Shown piece after piece: positions 45,235-56,243 of a stretch of DNA of 64,000 nucleotides. The DNA comes from Cocos nucifera (lineage: Eukaryota; Streptophyta; Magnoliopsida; Arecales; Arecaceae). Below the pieces are notes generated by a model, which worked only from the letters and a program-made list of their open reading frames with translations, made no database searches and was not told the DNA's origin. Location: the NCBI GenBank assembly GCA_006176705.1, contig QRFJ01000368.1, forward strand, positions 734,501-798,500, given 5' to 3'. Every line of letters starts with the position of its first letter. Within the stretch, counting starts at the first letter, position 1. A program made the position numbers and the translations under genes.

Positions 45235-46200
45235 GTCCCAATGATGATGGTATTAAGTTTGTTGGACATAGACATGATAATGTTTATATGATAGATTTGA
45301 ATAATCATTCTATGATAAACATGCAATGTCTAGTAGCTATGAATGCCAAAATTAATAAGACTAGTTGGCTTTAGCACCGTAGGCTTGCACACATTAGTAT
45401 GCATTCACTTTCAAAGCTTATCAAAAAAAAAAATTTAATTACCGATTTATCAAAATTAAACTTTAAAAAAGATAAAATTTGTAATGAATGCCAACTAGAT
45501 AAACAAGCTGAGTGTCATTCAAATCTAAGAACATTATTTCAATTTCTAGGCCATTGGAACTATTGCACATAAATTTATTTGGTCCTACAAGAACAAAAAA
45601 CTTAGGTAGAAAATGTTATAGTTTTGTAATTATCAATGACTACTCACATTTTATATGGATTTTTTTTTAGCACACAAAGATGAAATTTTTCATATTTTCT
45701 TAAAATTTTACCAAAAAGTTATAAATAAAAAAAGGTTTTTAATTCAAAGCATTCAAAGTGATCATGGAATCGAATTTAAAAATCAAGACTTTAAAAAATT
45801 TTATGATAAAAAAAAAATAAGCCATAATTTTTCAGCATCTAGGATACCCCAACAAAATAGGATGGTATAAAGAAAAAATATGACTCTAAAAGAAATGGCC
45901 CGTACCATGCTATGTGAAAGTAACCTTTCAAGATACTTTTGGGCAGAAGTAATTAACATGACATGTTATATCTTAAACCATATCCTAATTGGATCAATTT
46001 TAAAGAAAACATCTTATGAGCTTTGGAAATGATGAAAACCTAACATTGCATATTTTCATATTTTTGATTGTCAATATTTTATTTTGAATAATGGTAAAGA
46101 AAAACTAAAAAATTTGATGCAAAATCTGATGAAACTATTTTTCTTGGTTATTCCTCTTCTAATAAAGCTTTTAGAGTATTTAACAAAAGAACCTTAGTAG
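45235..46200 (+). pseudogene. Copia-4 integrase with lost catalytic residues
   Basis: The zinc-binding part (HRRLAHISMHSLSKLI, CNECQLDKQ) lies at about 45375-45515. In the core the first catalytic Asp (HIDLFGP) is Asn: HINLFGP near 45565. The second is present in QSDHGIEF (45760). The Glu in the QQN-V-E-RKN block is a stop codon (about 45868). FWAEVINMTCYILN and KTSYELW follow. An early stop in the WIFF segment also breaks the frame. Confidence 0.85.
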
Positions 46201-47550
46201 TAGAGGAGTCAATACATATTATTTTTTATGAGACTAGTGATCTTCCATCAAGAAAGAGTGAGGATATTAATGATGCAGATTCTCTTACAGAAGGGATGAA
46301 GGTGATCATCCTAAAGGATTCAATAATTCATGAAAAGGATCATGAAGACAAGCAAGAAAATGAAGGTAAAGGACAACAAGAATAACCTCAATGTATAAAT
46401 AATCTTTCAAAAGATTAGAGGTATGTTCACAATCATCCCAAAGAACTAATTATTGGTGATCCTATACATGGAATAAGAACTCGCTCTTCACTTAGAGATG
46501 CATACAATTATTTTGCATTTATTTCTCATTTTAAATCTAAAATCATAGATGAAGTCGAACAAAATTATAATTGGATAAATGCAATGTAAGAGGAACTTAA
46601 TCAATTCAAAAAAAATAATGTATAGACCTTAGTATCAAGACCTAAAAATCATCCAATAATTGACACAAAATGGGTATATAAAAATAAATTGGATGAAAAT
46701 AAAAATATAATTAGGAATAAAGCAAGATTAGTTGCAAAGGATTATAATCAAGAAGTGAAAATTGATTTTGATGAGATCTTTACACTTGTTGCTAGACTAG
46801 AAGCAATTAGATTTTTACTCACTTATGCATGCTTTATGAATTTTAAGTTATTTCAAATGAATGTTAAAAGTGCTTTTCTAAATAGATATATTGCTAAAGA
46901 AGTTTATATAGAACAACCTCTCAATTTTGAAAATCATGCTTTTCCAAATCATGTTTTCAAATTAAACAAAGTATTATATGGTTTAAAACAAGCACCTAGG
47001 GCTTGGTATGAAAAATTAAGTAAATTCTTGCTTAATAATGGATTTTCAAGAAAAATATAGATACAACCCTTTTCATTAAAAGAGATCATGATGACATCTT
47101 AGTAATACAAATATATATTGATGACATTATATTTGGATCTACTAATGAAACTTTATGTCAAGATTTTACTAAGCTCATGTAGGAGAAGTTCGAGATAAGC
47201 ATGATGGGTAAACTAACATTCTTCCTCGAACTTCAAATCAAACAAGCAAAGAAAGAAATCTCTATCATCCAAAGTAAGTACACAAGAGAGTTACTTAAAA
47301 GATTTGGAATGGAGAGCTCCAAAGTCATTGATATCCTCAAGAGTCCATCATATAAGCTTGACAAGGATGAATGAGGTAAAAGTATTAATACAAAAGTCTA
47401 TAGAGGTATGATAGATTTTTTATTGTATTTAACTGCTCGTAGACTAGATATCATGTTTAGTATTTATTTATGTATATGATTTCAATCTAATCTAAAAGAA
47501 TCATATTTAAATACTGTAAAAAAAATATTTAAATACCTAAAAGAAACTCA
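46201..47550 (+). pseudogene. Copia-4 reverse transcriptase
   Basis: KWVYKNKLDENKNIIRN and ARLVAKDYNQ begin near 46670. 46689-47060 holds MNVKSAFLNRYIAKEVYIEQ and LYGLKQAPRAWYEKL. A one-base frameshift at about 47055 precedes the catalytic YIDD box (47114-47125, intact). MGKLTFFLELQIKQ, YTRELLKRFGM and TARRLDIMFS follow with several stops. Confidence 0.87.
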
Positions 47551-48037
47551 ATCCATAGATTTATGGTACTCTAAGAATTCATCAATTAATTTAATTGAAT
47601 ATTCAAATGTAGACTTTACTGAATGTAGATTAGACAGAAAAAGCATTAGTGAAACTTGTCAATTTTTAGAAGTTTTCTTAATCTCTTAATTTAGTAAGAA
47701 GCAAAATTCGGTAGCATTGTCTATGACCAAGGTCGAATACATTACAGCCAGAAGTTGTTGTGCACAAATCTTATAGATTAAGCAATAACTTAAGGACTTT
47801 GGTATCAAACTAAATAAAACTCTCATAAGATGTGATAATACTAGTGCCACAAATCTATCTAAGAATCCAATCCAATACTCTAGGTCAAAACATATTGAAA
47901 TTAGATATTATTTTATAAGAAAATATGTTCAAAATAATGATATAATTCTTGAATATGTTTGTACTGAAAAATAATTTGCTGATATTTTTACTAAGGCCTT
48001 AAGTGAAGAAAAATTTCATGAGATTAGAAAAAATTAA
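47551..48037 (+). pseudogene. Copia-4 RNase H
   Basis: YSNVDFTECRLDRKSISE is the first catalytic block; its TDADWAG-type motif is decayed. SMTKVEYITARSCCAQ has the catalytic Glu. IRCDNTSATNLSKNP, HIEIRYYFIR and FADIFTKALSEEKF close the domain. The stop is at 48035-48037. Stops interrupt it at three or more places. Confidence 0.85.
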
Positions 48038-48560
48038 AAATTCTATATCCTTTTGCTTAAATATCCTTCTTTTAATCCCAACTTATTCTCTACTAATATT
48101 TTTGGATCAATCTTTGAAACTTAATTTCATTGCTTTAAGTTAAAAATTATCCATTCTTCTTGTCTTTTTCTTGACTATAAGAAGAAAAATATTTTTAAAC
48201 TTAATAAAAAAATTTATGAATAAATAATTATATTTTATTTATCTCATGAATTTATTTGAGTATTCTAATGATTTTGATCATATTATTATTATTTTTAAAA
48301 ATTAATTGGTATCAAGAAATTATTTTTAATCTTAAAAAAGAATTATTGATGAATATTCATGCCTTGTACAGATTGATTAATTTTAAAAAATAAATTTTAA
48401 AAAAAATATTTTTTTTACATCTTTTGATATTGATGTCAAACAAAATATTTTAAAGAAGCTATCATTTATCTTTAAAACCAATTCAAAGAGAACTTTAGTT
48501 TTTAATCAATTGATATTAGACAACTTACCATTTATTTTATATTTTATTGATCTTAAAATA

Positions 48561-48592
<32 letters not shown>

Positions 48593-50120
48593 AGAGATGA
48601 TCCCTGAAAAATTGAATATATCTTATAATTTTTTTTGAATAATCTATTTAAAATTTTTAATCTTTGAAATATTCCATCTCTCTTGAATCTTTGAAGTTCA
48701 AAATAATTTTTTTGAATATATTTATATTATTCAAAAAGAAGAAGATGTATTTTTAATCCATGTTGTTCATAAATAGAATTTTTAAAAAAAAGAGGATATT
48801 CATTCTAAATTTATTATATTCTTTCAAAATGGGGAAGAAAAGCTAAAAGATAAATTTATCCAATAATAATTATGAAAAAGAGGAACAAAAAATATTATAT
48901 GATGATTTTTTTGGTATTTACTGGTATCAAATGCTTGTTTGTTAAATAAGAGAAAAGATGTTTGTTTGTTAAATATTATCTGGTTAGTCTTGACTGAATA
49001 TTCTAATTAATTTGAGTTAAGGACAATAAACTTTGATCCTTTTAACTTAAGCCTTTATGTGATTATTCAGTTTAAATTCAATTGATTTGATTGCAAAATT
49101 ATTTTTAATAACTAATTAGAGTTAAAGCTAATTTAAAATATATTCTCACTCTAAATAAATTAATTTTGATACATACTTTAAATTTTGAAACTTATTTAAA
49201 AATATGAATATAATATAGAATTTTTAATGTACCTTTAAAAATTTAAAAGATAAGTTTTTAAAGAAGAGATGATTCATTTAATTTGATTCAATTTTTTGAA
49301 TTTGATACATCTGTCATTTGACACACTCTACCACATCTCTAAGTTTTCATCTGATTCAGATACTTTCAGCCATAATCTCTACTAGATCTAGTTTAGTCAT
49401 CTTTGTATTAGGTTATGATCTAGTATCTATTAATTATTTCTATGAGTTGTTGATCAAGTCATGATTGATTATATATTTTTTTATCTAACTTATGGTATTG
49501 GTACTATTAGCTATTTGGGTCATGGATAGTTATATCCATGAATTTTGTATGTTTTGATGATCTAACTCTCATGAATTCTTTTTGATATTTTTAGCACTTA
49601 TATGTTTTGATAACTTGATGTTATATTTTATTATATGTGGAATGATATCATTTGGATGTAAATATGTGTATATAAATATGATGATATCATTTGAATGATG
49701 TGAAATGTAACCTCTATAAATTTGGCTAAAATTTTATTATGATATGATGTAAACACTGTATTGTATATAAGCAAATTGAAAGTCTTATTATAAACTCTTA
49801 TTCTAACAAAAAAATATATGGAATAATTTAAAGAAGAGGCTTTTTCTTTTTAAATTTTAAAATTTCTTAAGATCTTACTTAATTATGTTAAAAAGGAGAG
49901 TAGAGTAAATAAAATTGGGCTATAAGCAAAATTGAAGTAAAATTGATAAAAGAAATAAGTAAGTCAAACTTTTTTGCAAATAATTTGAATATCTAACCAT
50001 AAGTAATCTTCAAACTGTTCTTTATACAATATTTATCAAATAACTGAATATGATATTTTAATAAGTGATGTAGGCTTCTACATGCTTTATTTTTTACTTA
50101 TGCTCAAATATTTTATCATC
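48038..50120 (+). other. Copia-4 post-pol region, no gene seen
   Basis: 2.1 kb of strongly AT-rich DNA between pol and the polypurine tract. It has an (ATA)/(AAT) microsatellite at 48557-48592 and no ORF of note. SIRE-type elements can carry an env-like frame here; nothing of the kind is readable. Long 3' untranslated regions also occur in Tork-type elements. Confidence 0.7.
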
Positions 50121-50137
50121 ATCAAAAAAAGAAAGAT
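50121..50137 (+). other. Copia-4 polypurine tract
   Basis: ATCAAAAAAAGAAAGAT immediately before the LTR TGTTGCTCC. It is purine-rich and A-biased compared with the usual AAAGGGGGAGAT. Confidence 0.7.
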
Positions 50138-51352
50138 TGTTGCTCCAAGAATTTATTTTGATGATTACAAAGTATTTGAGGGGATTTCTAATAAATTTGG
50201 TTTTAAAAAAACTTTTTATATTTTAGGGGCAAAATTATAATTTTATCAAGTTTTGATTTGAGAGCCTCAAGAGAAAGTATAGAAGATTTCTGATCCTTTA
50301 GATGTAGTCCCATGATTTTTTTATGCATATTTTTGGAGAAAATCAAGTTTGAAGCAAAAGAATCGACCCTTATGTCTACCCCTAATGAAACGAGCTGTTT
50401 GACATGCTGTCTCTGTGCCAAGGGTCAACCCCAAGGTCGACCTCTGCTGCTCCGAAGGCCAAAAATATAGAACAATTAATTTTCTGAATTCTGTCTCAGA
50501 GGTCAACCCCTATGCCAAAGGTCGACTCATGAGTCGACTCCTATGATGGAATCTTTTGCAATAGCTAGTTTTATCCCATTTTGATAGCTTTTAATGCATT
50601 CTTTAAGGTCTCCAACGACTACAAATCTTATTCAGGATTCTCTCCTCCATCCATTGAAGATTTAAAAGGTTAAAAAAAAAGAAAAAAATATAAGAGATTT
50701 TATCATATTCAATTCACTCCGAAGCAAAAAGTCCTCTTCAAGAAAAGAAGCTTTCATTTTCAAGTTCACCAACCTCTCAAGAGCTTATTCAAATCTCCAA
50801 CAATCTTGAGAAAAATCAGAAAAATTTTCTTCGTTATTGTGAAAAGCATTCTTAAGATTTTATTTACTCATTAAGGAAGCTAAACTTGTATTTGATTGTC
50901 ATTAACTCTTTTACTCTACTTTATTATTTTGATTCAAGTTTTAGGGGGTTCCAAAACTGAGGATTGATCCGAGCCTTAAATTAGAGTGTATTGGGTTGGC
51001 TTGTACTCAAAAAATAAGTATGCTAGCTTGGAATAGCTAGGATCGGAGGTACCGATGTTATATCTGGTTGAATACGTTTAGTGGTTTTGAATTTTCAAGT
51101 AGGAGCTTGAAAAGTGGATGTAGGTGCAAGAAAAGTACCAAACTACTATAAATCTTTTTGTGATATGCTTGCTGTTTTTTTTTTCTTAGTTTATTAAATT
51201 CTTGCTTTCTAATTTTTTATACATTTATCTAATCTAAATTGCTTCACACGCATTACTTGCATATCATCATTCAATCTTGACAACTTTAAATTAGCATTAA
51301 AATTTTAAAAATCCAATCCATCCCTCCTCTTGAGTTGTATAGCTGGGCAATA
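50138..51352 (+). repeat. Copia-4 3' LTR, complete
   Basis: It begins TGTTGCTCCAAGAATTT and ends GGGCAATA; TG...TA, the CA having decayed as in the 5' copy. 1215 bases. 51065-51352 matches 43520-43811. It is followed by non-element sequence from 51353. Confidence 0.85.
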
Positions 51353-51989
51353 GGGTGCAATCGAGATCGATATTTATTGAGAGAGAAAGAAAATGATGGT
51401 GGGGTGGTGGGGGTTGGACTGGCACTGATAGGCGTGAAAAAAGTATGAGAAGAAGAGAAGAGATTTGTCGAGAGAGAAGGAAAGCCGTGGTGGGGTGATA
51501 ACAATGGGACGCATAGAAAGTATGAAAACAAGAAGAAAAAAATATAAAATAAAATATTATTTTATAAAATAATGAAAAATATATCATATATATAATAAAT
51601 AAATAAATAAAATATTAAAAAACTAAAAATATTTATTATGAATATTTATTATTAAAAATTTTAAAAATTATAGATTATAATTATCTATCCCGTGCAATAT
51701 GCAGGTCAACAGCTAGTTATAAAAAATAAAAATTAACAATAAAATATAAAAATATTAGTTTTTTATTTTAAAAAATATATATTTTTAAGCCAGTCTTGTA
51801 ATCTGATTATGAAAAGGATACTATTTAGATGAACAATGATCATACCAAACAACACTTGTTCTGACAAAATATTAATTATATAACAGCTCGCATGTTAATT
51901 CACAAAAAATGTAAGGCCGCTGGAAACCTCTTTCTGTTACCCTTCCTTCTGGTGTGCGATGGAAGGTAGCTTCATCTCTCTCTCGTCAA
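51353..51989 (+). other. Intergenic region upstream of first PPR gene
   Basis: 51379-51540 holds two diverged copies of an ~80-base GAGAGAGAAAG...GGTGGGGTG unit. 51540-51900 is very AT-rich. A Helitron-like 3' end lies at 51688-51717. 51900-51989 should hold the 5' untranslated region of the PPR gene; no clear TATA box is distinguishable in the AT-rich DNA. Confidence 0.6.
51688..51717 (+). mobile_element. Candidate Helitron 3' terminus
   Basis: CCCGTGCA, three bases, TGCAGG forms a short hairpin 12-13 bases before CTAGT (51713-51717), followed by T. A small GC hairpin, CTRR-type end and T flank are the marks of plant Helitron 3' ends. No 5' TC end could be identified, so the extent is unknown. 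Confidence 0.35.
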
Positions 51990-53705
51990 ATGCTCGGCGG
52001 ATCCCCTCACTTCCGCCGTCTCTCCACCCTTCCGACCTCCCTCAAATGGCGCAACCAATTCCGCCAGCGAGCCCTCGCCTCCCAAATCTCCTCCCTCCTC
52101 CTCCAGCGCAAGGACTGGATCCCTCTCCTCCGATCCAAACCCTCCCTCCCCACCCCCCTCGCCTCCGATCTCTTCCTCCAAATCCTCACCAGAACCCAAT
52201 CCCAGCCCGTGATCTCCCTCCGCTTCTTCAATTGGGCCAAATCCAACCTAGGGTTCCACCCCGATCTTCGATCCCTCTCCAAGATGGTCCAAATCCTCGT
52301 CGATTCCGACATCCTCGATCCCGCGAAGCACCTCATCGATCCGCTTCTCCGATCGGAGCCCTTTCCAGCGGTGCTCGATTCCATTCTTCGCGCCTCCACC
52401 TGTCAGCATTCTCAATCCAGGGTTCTCAGTTTCGTTCTTGAAGCTTATGCTAATCTGGGATCCATCGCGAATGGCTTGGAGACTTTTAGAAAAATTAGGG
52501 TTTTGTGGTATCAGCCGTCGACCAGCGGCTGCAATGCGCTGCTCGATGCATTGTCCTCTGCCGATAGGATCCGAACAGCGTGGTGCTATTATGCTGCCGT
52601 CGTCAGGACTGGGAGTTTGCCGGATTCTAATACGTGGGCTCTTCTTGCTAAGCTTCTATGCAAGGAAGGGAAGCTTGAGAGGGTTGTTGGGTTGCTGCGT
52701 TTGGGTTATTGCGGTTCCTCGGCTTATGATTTGGTTATAGACTGTTACTGTAGGAGAAGGGAGTTTGGAGCTGCCATTGGCCTATTGAATGAGATGTATA
52801 AGGTGAACTTGAGGCCGAGGTTTGGTACTTATAGCTCGATTCTTGATGGTGGATGTAGATTTGGGGATGTTGGAGTTATCGACTCGATGCTGAGAGAAAT
52901 GGTGGTGAGAGAATTGTTGCCGACCGTCCGGGTCTTGGATTATGATTGGATTATCAGAAGGCTTTGTGTGCAGGGGAAGACATTTGCAGCAGAGATGTTC
53001 TTTGAGAGAGCTCAGGAGAAAAAGATTAAATTGGAGAAGGATTTATACTTGTGTATGCTAAGGGCATTATCCAATGAAGGAAGAGTGGAGGAAGCGATGA
53101 GAATGTATAGGATTATGTCAAAAGAGGGTGTTTCAATGAATCCTGAATGCTGTGTTGAGTTCCTGAGTGGGATCTGTAAGGGAGAGCCATCGGAGGATGT
53201 CGATGGAGTGCTCTGGGATGTGATTGGAGGAGGTGGTTTTGTGCCTAATGTTGCTGATCTTTCCAAGTATATAGCTGCTCAGTGTAGCAAGGGTAGGTGG
53301 AAAGAAGCTAGTGAGCTTTTGGATCTTGCTCTTGAGAAGGGTATTTTGGTTGATGCTTCTTGTTGTTGCACTTTGGTGGAGAATTATTGCAGCAAGGGGC
53401 TTCTTGATTCTGTGATTGGACTGCATGATAAGATGAAGAAATTAGGCGGATGTTTTGATGTGAATTCTTATAACTTACTTCTTAAAGCGCTCTTTGAGGA
53501 AAGGAGGATTGAACAAGCCATCAAAGTTTTCGACCATATGCGAGAGAAAAATGTGTTAAGTAGTGATGGTTTTGTAATTATGATAACCGCACTTTGTCAT
53601 GAAAAGGAGATGAGGAAGGCCATGAATCTTCATGATGAGATGCTGAAGGTGGGGCTTAAGCCTGATGATGCCACTTACAATCATCTAATTTCTCGATTCG
53701 TGTAA
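51990..53705 (+). CDS. P-class pentatricopeptide repeat protein, probably mitochondrial
   Basis: Single-exon gene of 571 codons from the first in-frame ATG (51990). The open frame extends upstream to 51915 without an ATG; at 51954 a GTG stands where MRWKVASSL would begin. After an Arg/Ser-rich, acid-free N-terminus suited to organelle import, roughly twelve 35-residue P-type repeats run from about residue 145 to the end (AYDLVIDCYCRRREFGAAIG, NSYNLLLKALFEERRIEQAI and TYNHLISRFV show the signature). No E, DYW or SMR domain. Such proteins bind organelle transcripts and affect their stability, splicing or translation. I do not assign an ortholog. The first 400 bases are GC-rich, the rest is not. 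The start codon is uncertain; the gene looks intact. Confidence 0.85.
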   Translation: MLGGSPHFRRLSTLPTSLKWRNQFRQRALASQISSLLLQRKDWIPLLRSKPSLPTPLASDLFLQILTRTQSQPVISLRFFNWAKSNLGFHPDLRSLSKMVQILVDSDILDPAKHLIDPLLRSEPFPAVLDSILRASTCQHSQSRVLSFVLEAYANLGSIANGLETFRKIRVLWYQPSTSGCNALLDALSSADRIRTAWCYYAAVVRTGSLPDSNTWALLAKLLCKEGKLERVVGLLRLGYCGSSAYDLVIDCYCRRREFGAAIGLLNEMYKVNLRPRFGTYSSILDGGCRFGDVGVIDSMLREMVVRELLPTVRVLDYDWIIRRLCVQGKTFAAEMFFERAQEKKIKLEKDLYLCMLRALSNEGRVEEAMRMYRIMSKEGVSMNPECCVEFLSGICKGEPSEDVDGVLWDVIGGGGFVPNVADLSKYIAAQCSKGRWKEASELLDLALEKGILVDASCCCTLVENYCSKGLLDSVIGLHDKMKKLGGCFDVNSYNLLLKALFEERRIEQAIKVFDHMREKNVLSSDGFVIMITALCHEKEMRKAMNLHDEMLKVGLKPDDATYNHLISRFV

Positions 53706-56243
53706 TAAAGTTTCGTTAATTTGTAATTTAATTTCCATTGGTAAATCAGGTAAGCAGGGTATGTTTCAGGATCAAGACGATTTTCAACATTTGCTGGTTT
53801 CTTTCTGGGTTTTTGGATCGAAGTTGGATTAAGTGCAAGTGGGAGGTGCATTTTCACAATACACTGATTTGCTGCAAAAACGTTTCTTTGAACCGTAGCT
53901 GCATTGGGTTTTAATGGACAAAGGTGGGTTTTTGGTGTGAATGTACTTGGGCATGACTTCTGGAGAAATACTTGGCAGAAGAATTCTTATTCATAGTATG
54001 ACTGATTGAGCTGAGAATAGCTATTGGCTGAAAATTTTTCCTTGTTTGAGACTCCTTTGAATGTAGAAAAGACAATCTATAGATTGAAATACTCAATTGA
54101 GGTACTATGAAGTGGAAGGATTTGAAAGCAGAGGCATGGACTAGAGGGAATTTGGATGCACCAGAAATGATGAAAACTTAAATTTACTAGAATCAATAAT
54201 GCCAGGGACATGATGGCTATTCAGCAAAGCATTTGAATCGTAAATTATGTAAGAGGTGGCATGAGAATTTCTGGAAGACAGTTTTGGCCTTGTTTTCACC
54301 TCAAATTGGAATAGTTTTGCTATGTGGAGCTCTTACCTCAGTTGAGTAGCTGGTCTGAATCCAGTTGTATCATGGGTCACGATACCTGAAAATCAAATGC
54401 TTTTGACATGTTTTTGTCAAAAAATAATGCTTCTGTTTTTTTTTTTTTCCCTTCCTTAGCATCATCTAGCTGTTCCATAATCCAAACTTCATGCGCTCTA
54501 TATTTGTTCAACCTGCAAACTTTTACTGCACTTGTCATCCAACACCTCAACATAGATATATTAGTTACTGCCAACAGGCTTTGATGAAGGAATGTTCAAT
54601 AGCATCAGATGTTTACAAATATTCCCCCCCACACCCCCTTATGGCTGTCATAACTGATAGCATGCGAAAATAGCAAGGATACAGAGCTCCTGCTAACTGC
54701 TAGAAATACCAAGTTACAGAATCATAGAATTAAAATATTTGCTGCAGAATTTTGTTGGGCTGATGCCTTACAAGGATGACACCATGTCAAGGATTAACAG
54801 GTTCTGGAGGAGTTCCTGTTCAAACGTTTCTGGATGAGATTTAAAAGTATAACCATAAATGGTTTTCCCTCTTGGATTAAGGGGGAAGAAATTTTTATAT
54901 ATACATACATAAACATAGAAAGATATACATACATGCATACATACTCCAACGTCAAATTTCTACTAGAAAGGAATATTTGTGAGAATGTTTGAAGCAGATG
55001 TCAAATTTCAAGCCTATACCATATATGTATTTTTCTTTTTTCTTTATTGATGAAAATTATATTGTATCCTTTTGATATTAAATTTCAAGTTTATTATTTT
55101 TTTTTGAAAAACACTGCTATCGCAAGTCGGAAGTCCGGAAGTCCCGATGCAGAAGACAGAGTTGACGTCCGGTTAATAATTGGTCTTAAAAATATGTCAA
55201 TAAATACATAGTTATTCAAATATGATACACTTGAATGCAAACACTCTCTCCGTAGAATAACATCAGAGATGGTTCCAAACAGGAATTTTTGATGAATGCG
55301 GATTTATAAAGTCAAGGTCGGAAAAGGCTAGGTGGTTGTGGTTGTGGTTTGTGTTTTTTTTTCACTTTTAAACAAACCCTTTAATCTACTTGTTTATTAG
55401 ATGAATATTTCTATATTCAAGAAACAAATTTGAAGGGATGAGAATGGATTCATTCATATTTTTCTGGAAACCAAATTTACTAATTTGTGGAAAGAAATTA
55501 CTCGGTTGTATGCTAATATTATTGCTAGATATTCATTTTTTCCTTAGTTTTTTCATAGAAACAGAATAAAATTTAATATTATTACTAGATAGCAGCTTCA
55601 TGTTGATATCCTCATGTGAACGAGTACCAAGTAAATATTGCTGCTCCAATTGATCCTACAATATAGGAACATTTTTTGGCTTATAGTTGGATATCATACA
55701 TTTAACTATTGGTCAATACTAGTACATGTAATTAGTTGAGATTGTTGAGTAAAAGAAATAAAAACATAACATTCTTGCTCTTTATTAGCAAATTCTGAAA
55801 TTTAAAAAAAAATCAATAATGAAAGGAAGTGTTAACATCATATCATTCCTGTTGTCGGCGATCGGTTATGTTTTTTTTGGAAGAAATCTTTTTTTTCTTT
55901 TTAGTGCCTATCAAGTTCTTCTAAAAAATTGTATCTCAATTATTCAATGAATGAATAATTCTGATATAGAAAGAAATATCGGTGTATCTTAATTTTGATG
56001 AACTATGCTAGGATGCCAATCTAGATTATTGGAAAATTCTCCAATACATTAATGATTAATAACTAAAAATTCATAATAAGATCAAATGCATATATTATTA
56101 TAAGGCTAATATTTTCATTATATTCAATAAGGTTCTTCCTAAGGGTCTATTTAAAGTGATATTTTAGTCCAGATGATAACCTTCGTGTCCATATAACATC
56201 ACTCCAGGAAGATGCTACGTCCTTCTAGCAAATTTTTCAGTTG
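53706..56243. other. Intergenic region between the PPR genes
   Basis: 2.5 kb with no ORF above 65 codons. It contains the likely 3' untranslated region of the upstream gene (AATAAAG overlaps its stop at 53703), a T-run near 54440, an ATACATAC microsatellite (54895-54954) and a doubled 8-base CGGAAGTC at 55128-55143. Codon-like structure is absent on both strands. The promoter of the downstream PPR gene should lie in the last few hundred bases. Confidence 0.65.

Larger units (their letters stand above)
43520..51352 (+). mobile_element. Copia-4: oldest, outermost Ty1/copia element (Tork/SIRE-like gag)
   Basis: 5' LTR remnant 43520-43811, primer-binding site 43814-43824, gag from 43875, protease, integrase, RT and RNase H to about 48037, a 2.1-kb non-coding stretch, polypurine tract and complete 3' LTR 50138-51352. 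The gag belongs to the UBN2 type with the ELLGSLMMHEL motif, common in Tork and SIRE lineages; the exact lineage is not proven. Stops are frequent, many explained by TGG-to-TGA or TAG. The LTR part left of 43520 was displaced by CACTA-D. Confidence 0.9.

Noticed and set aside
48038..50120. Possible env-like gene in Copia-4
   Set aside because: No frame, signal peptide or membrane segment could be read; left as non-coding.
51959..52441. 160-codon Pro-rich ORF overlapping the first PPR gene
   Set aside because: It is the out-of-frame reading of a GC-rich coding region. It is noted only as a possible upstream start, not as a gene.
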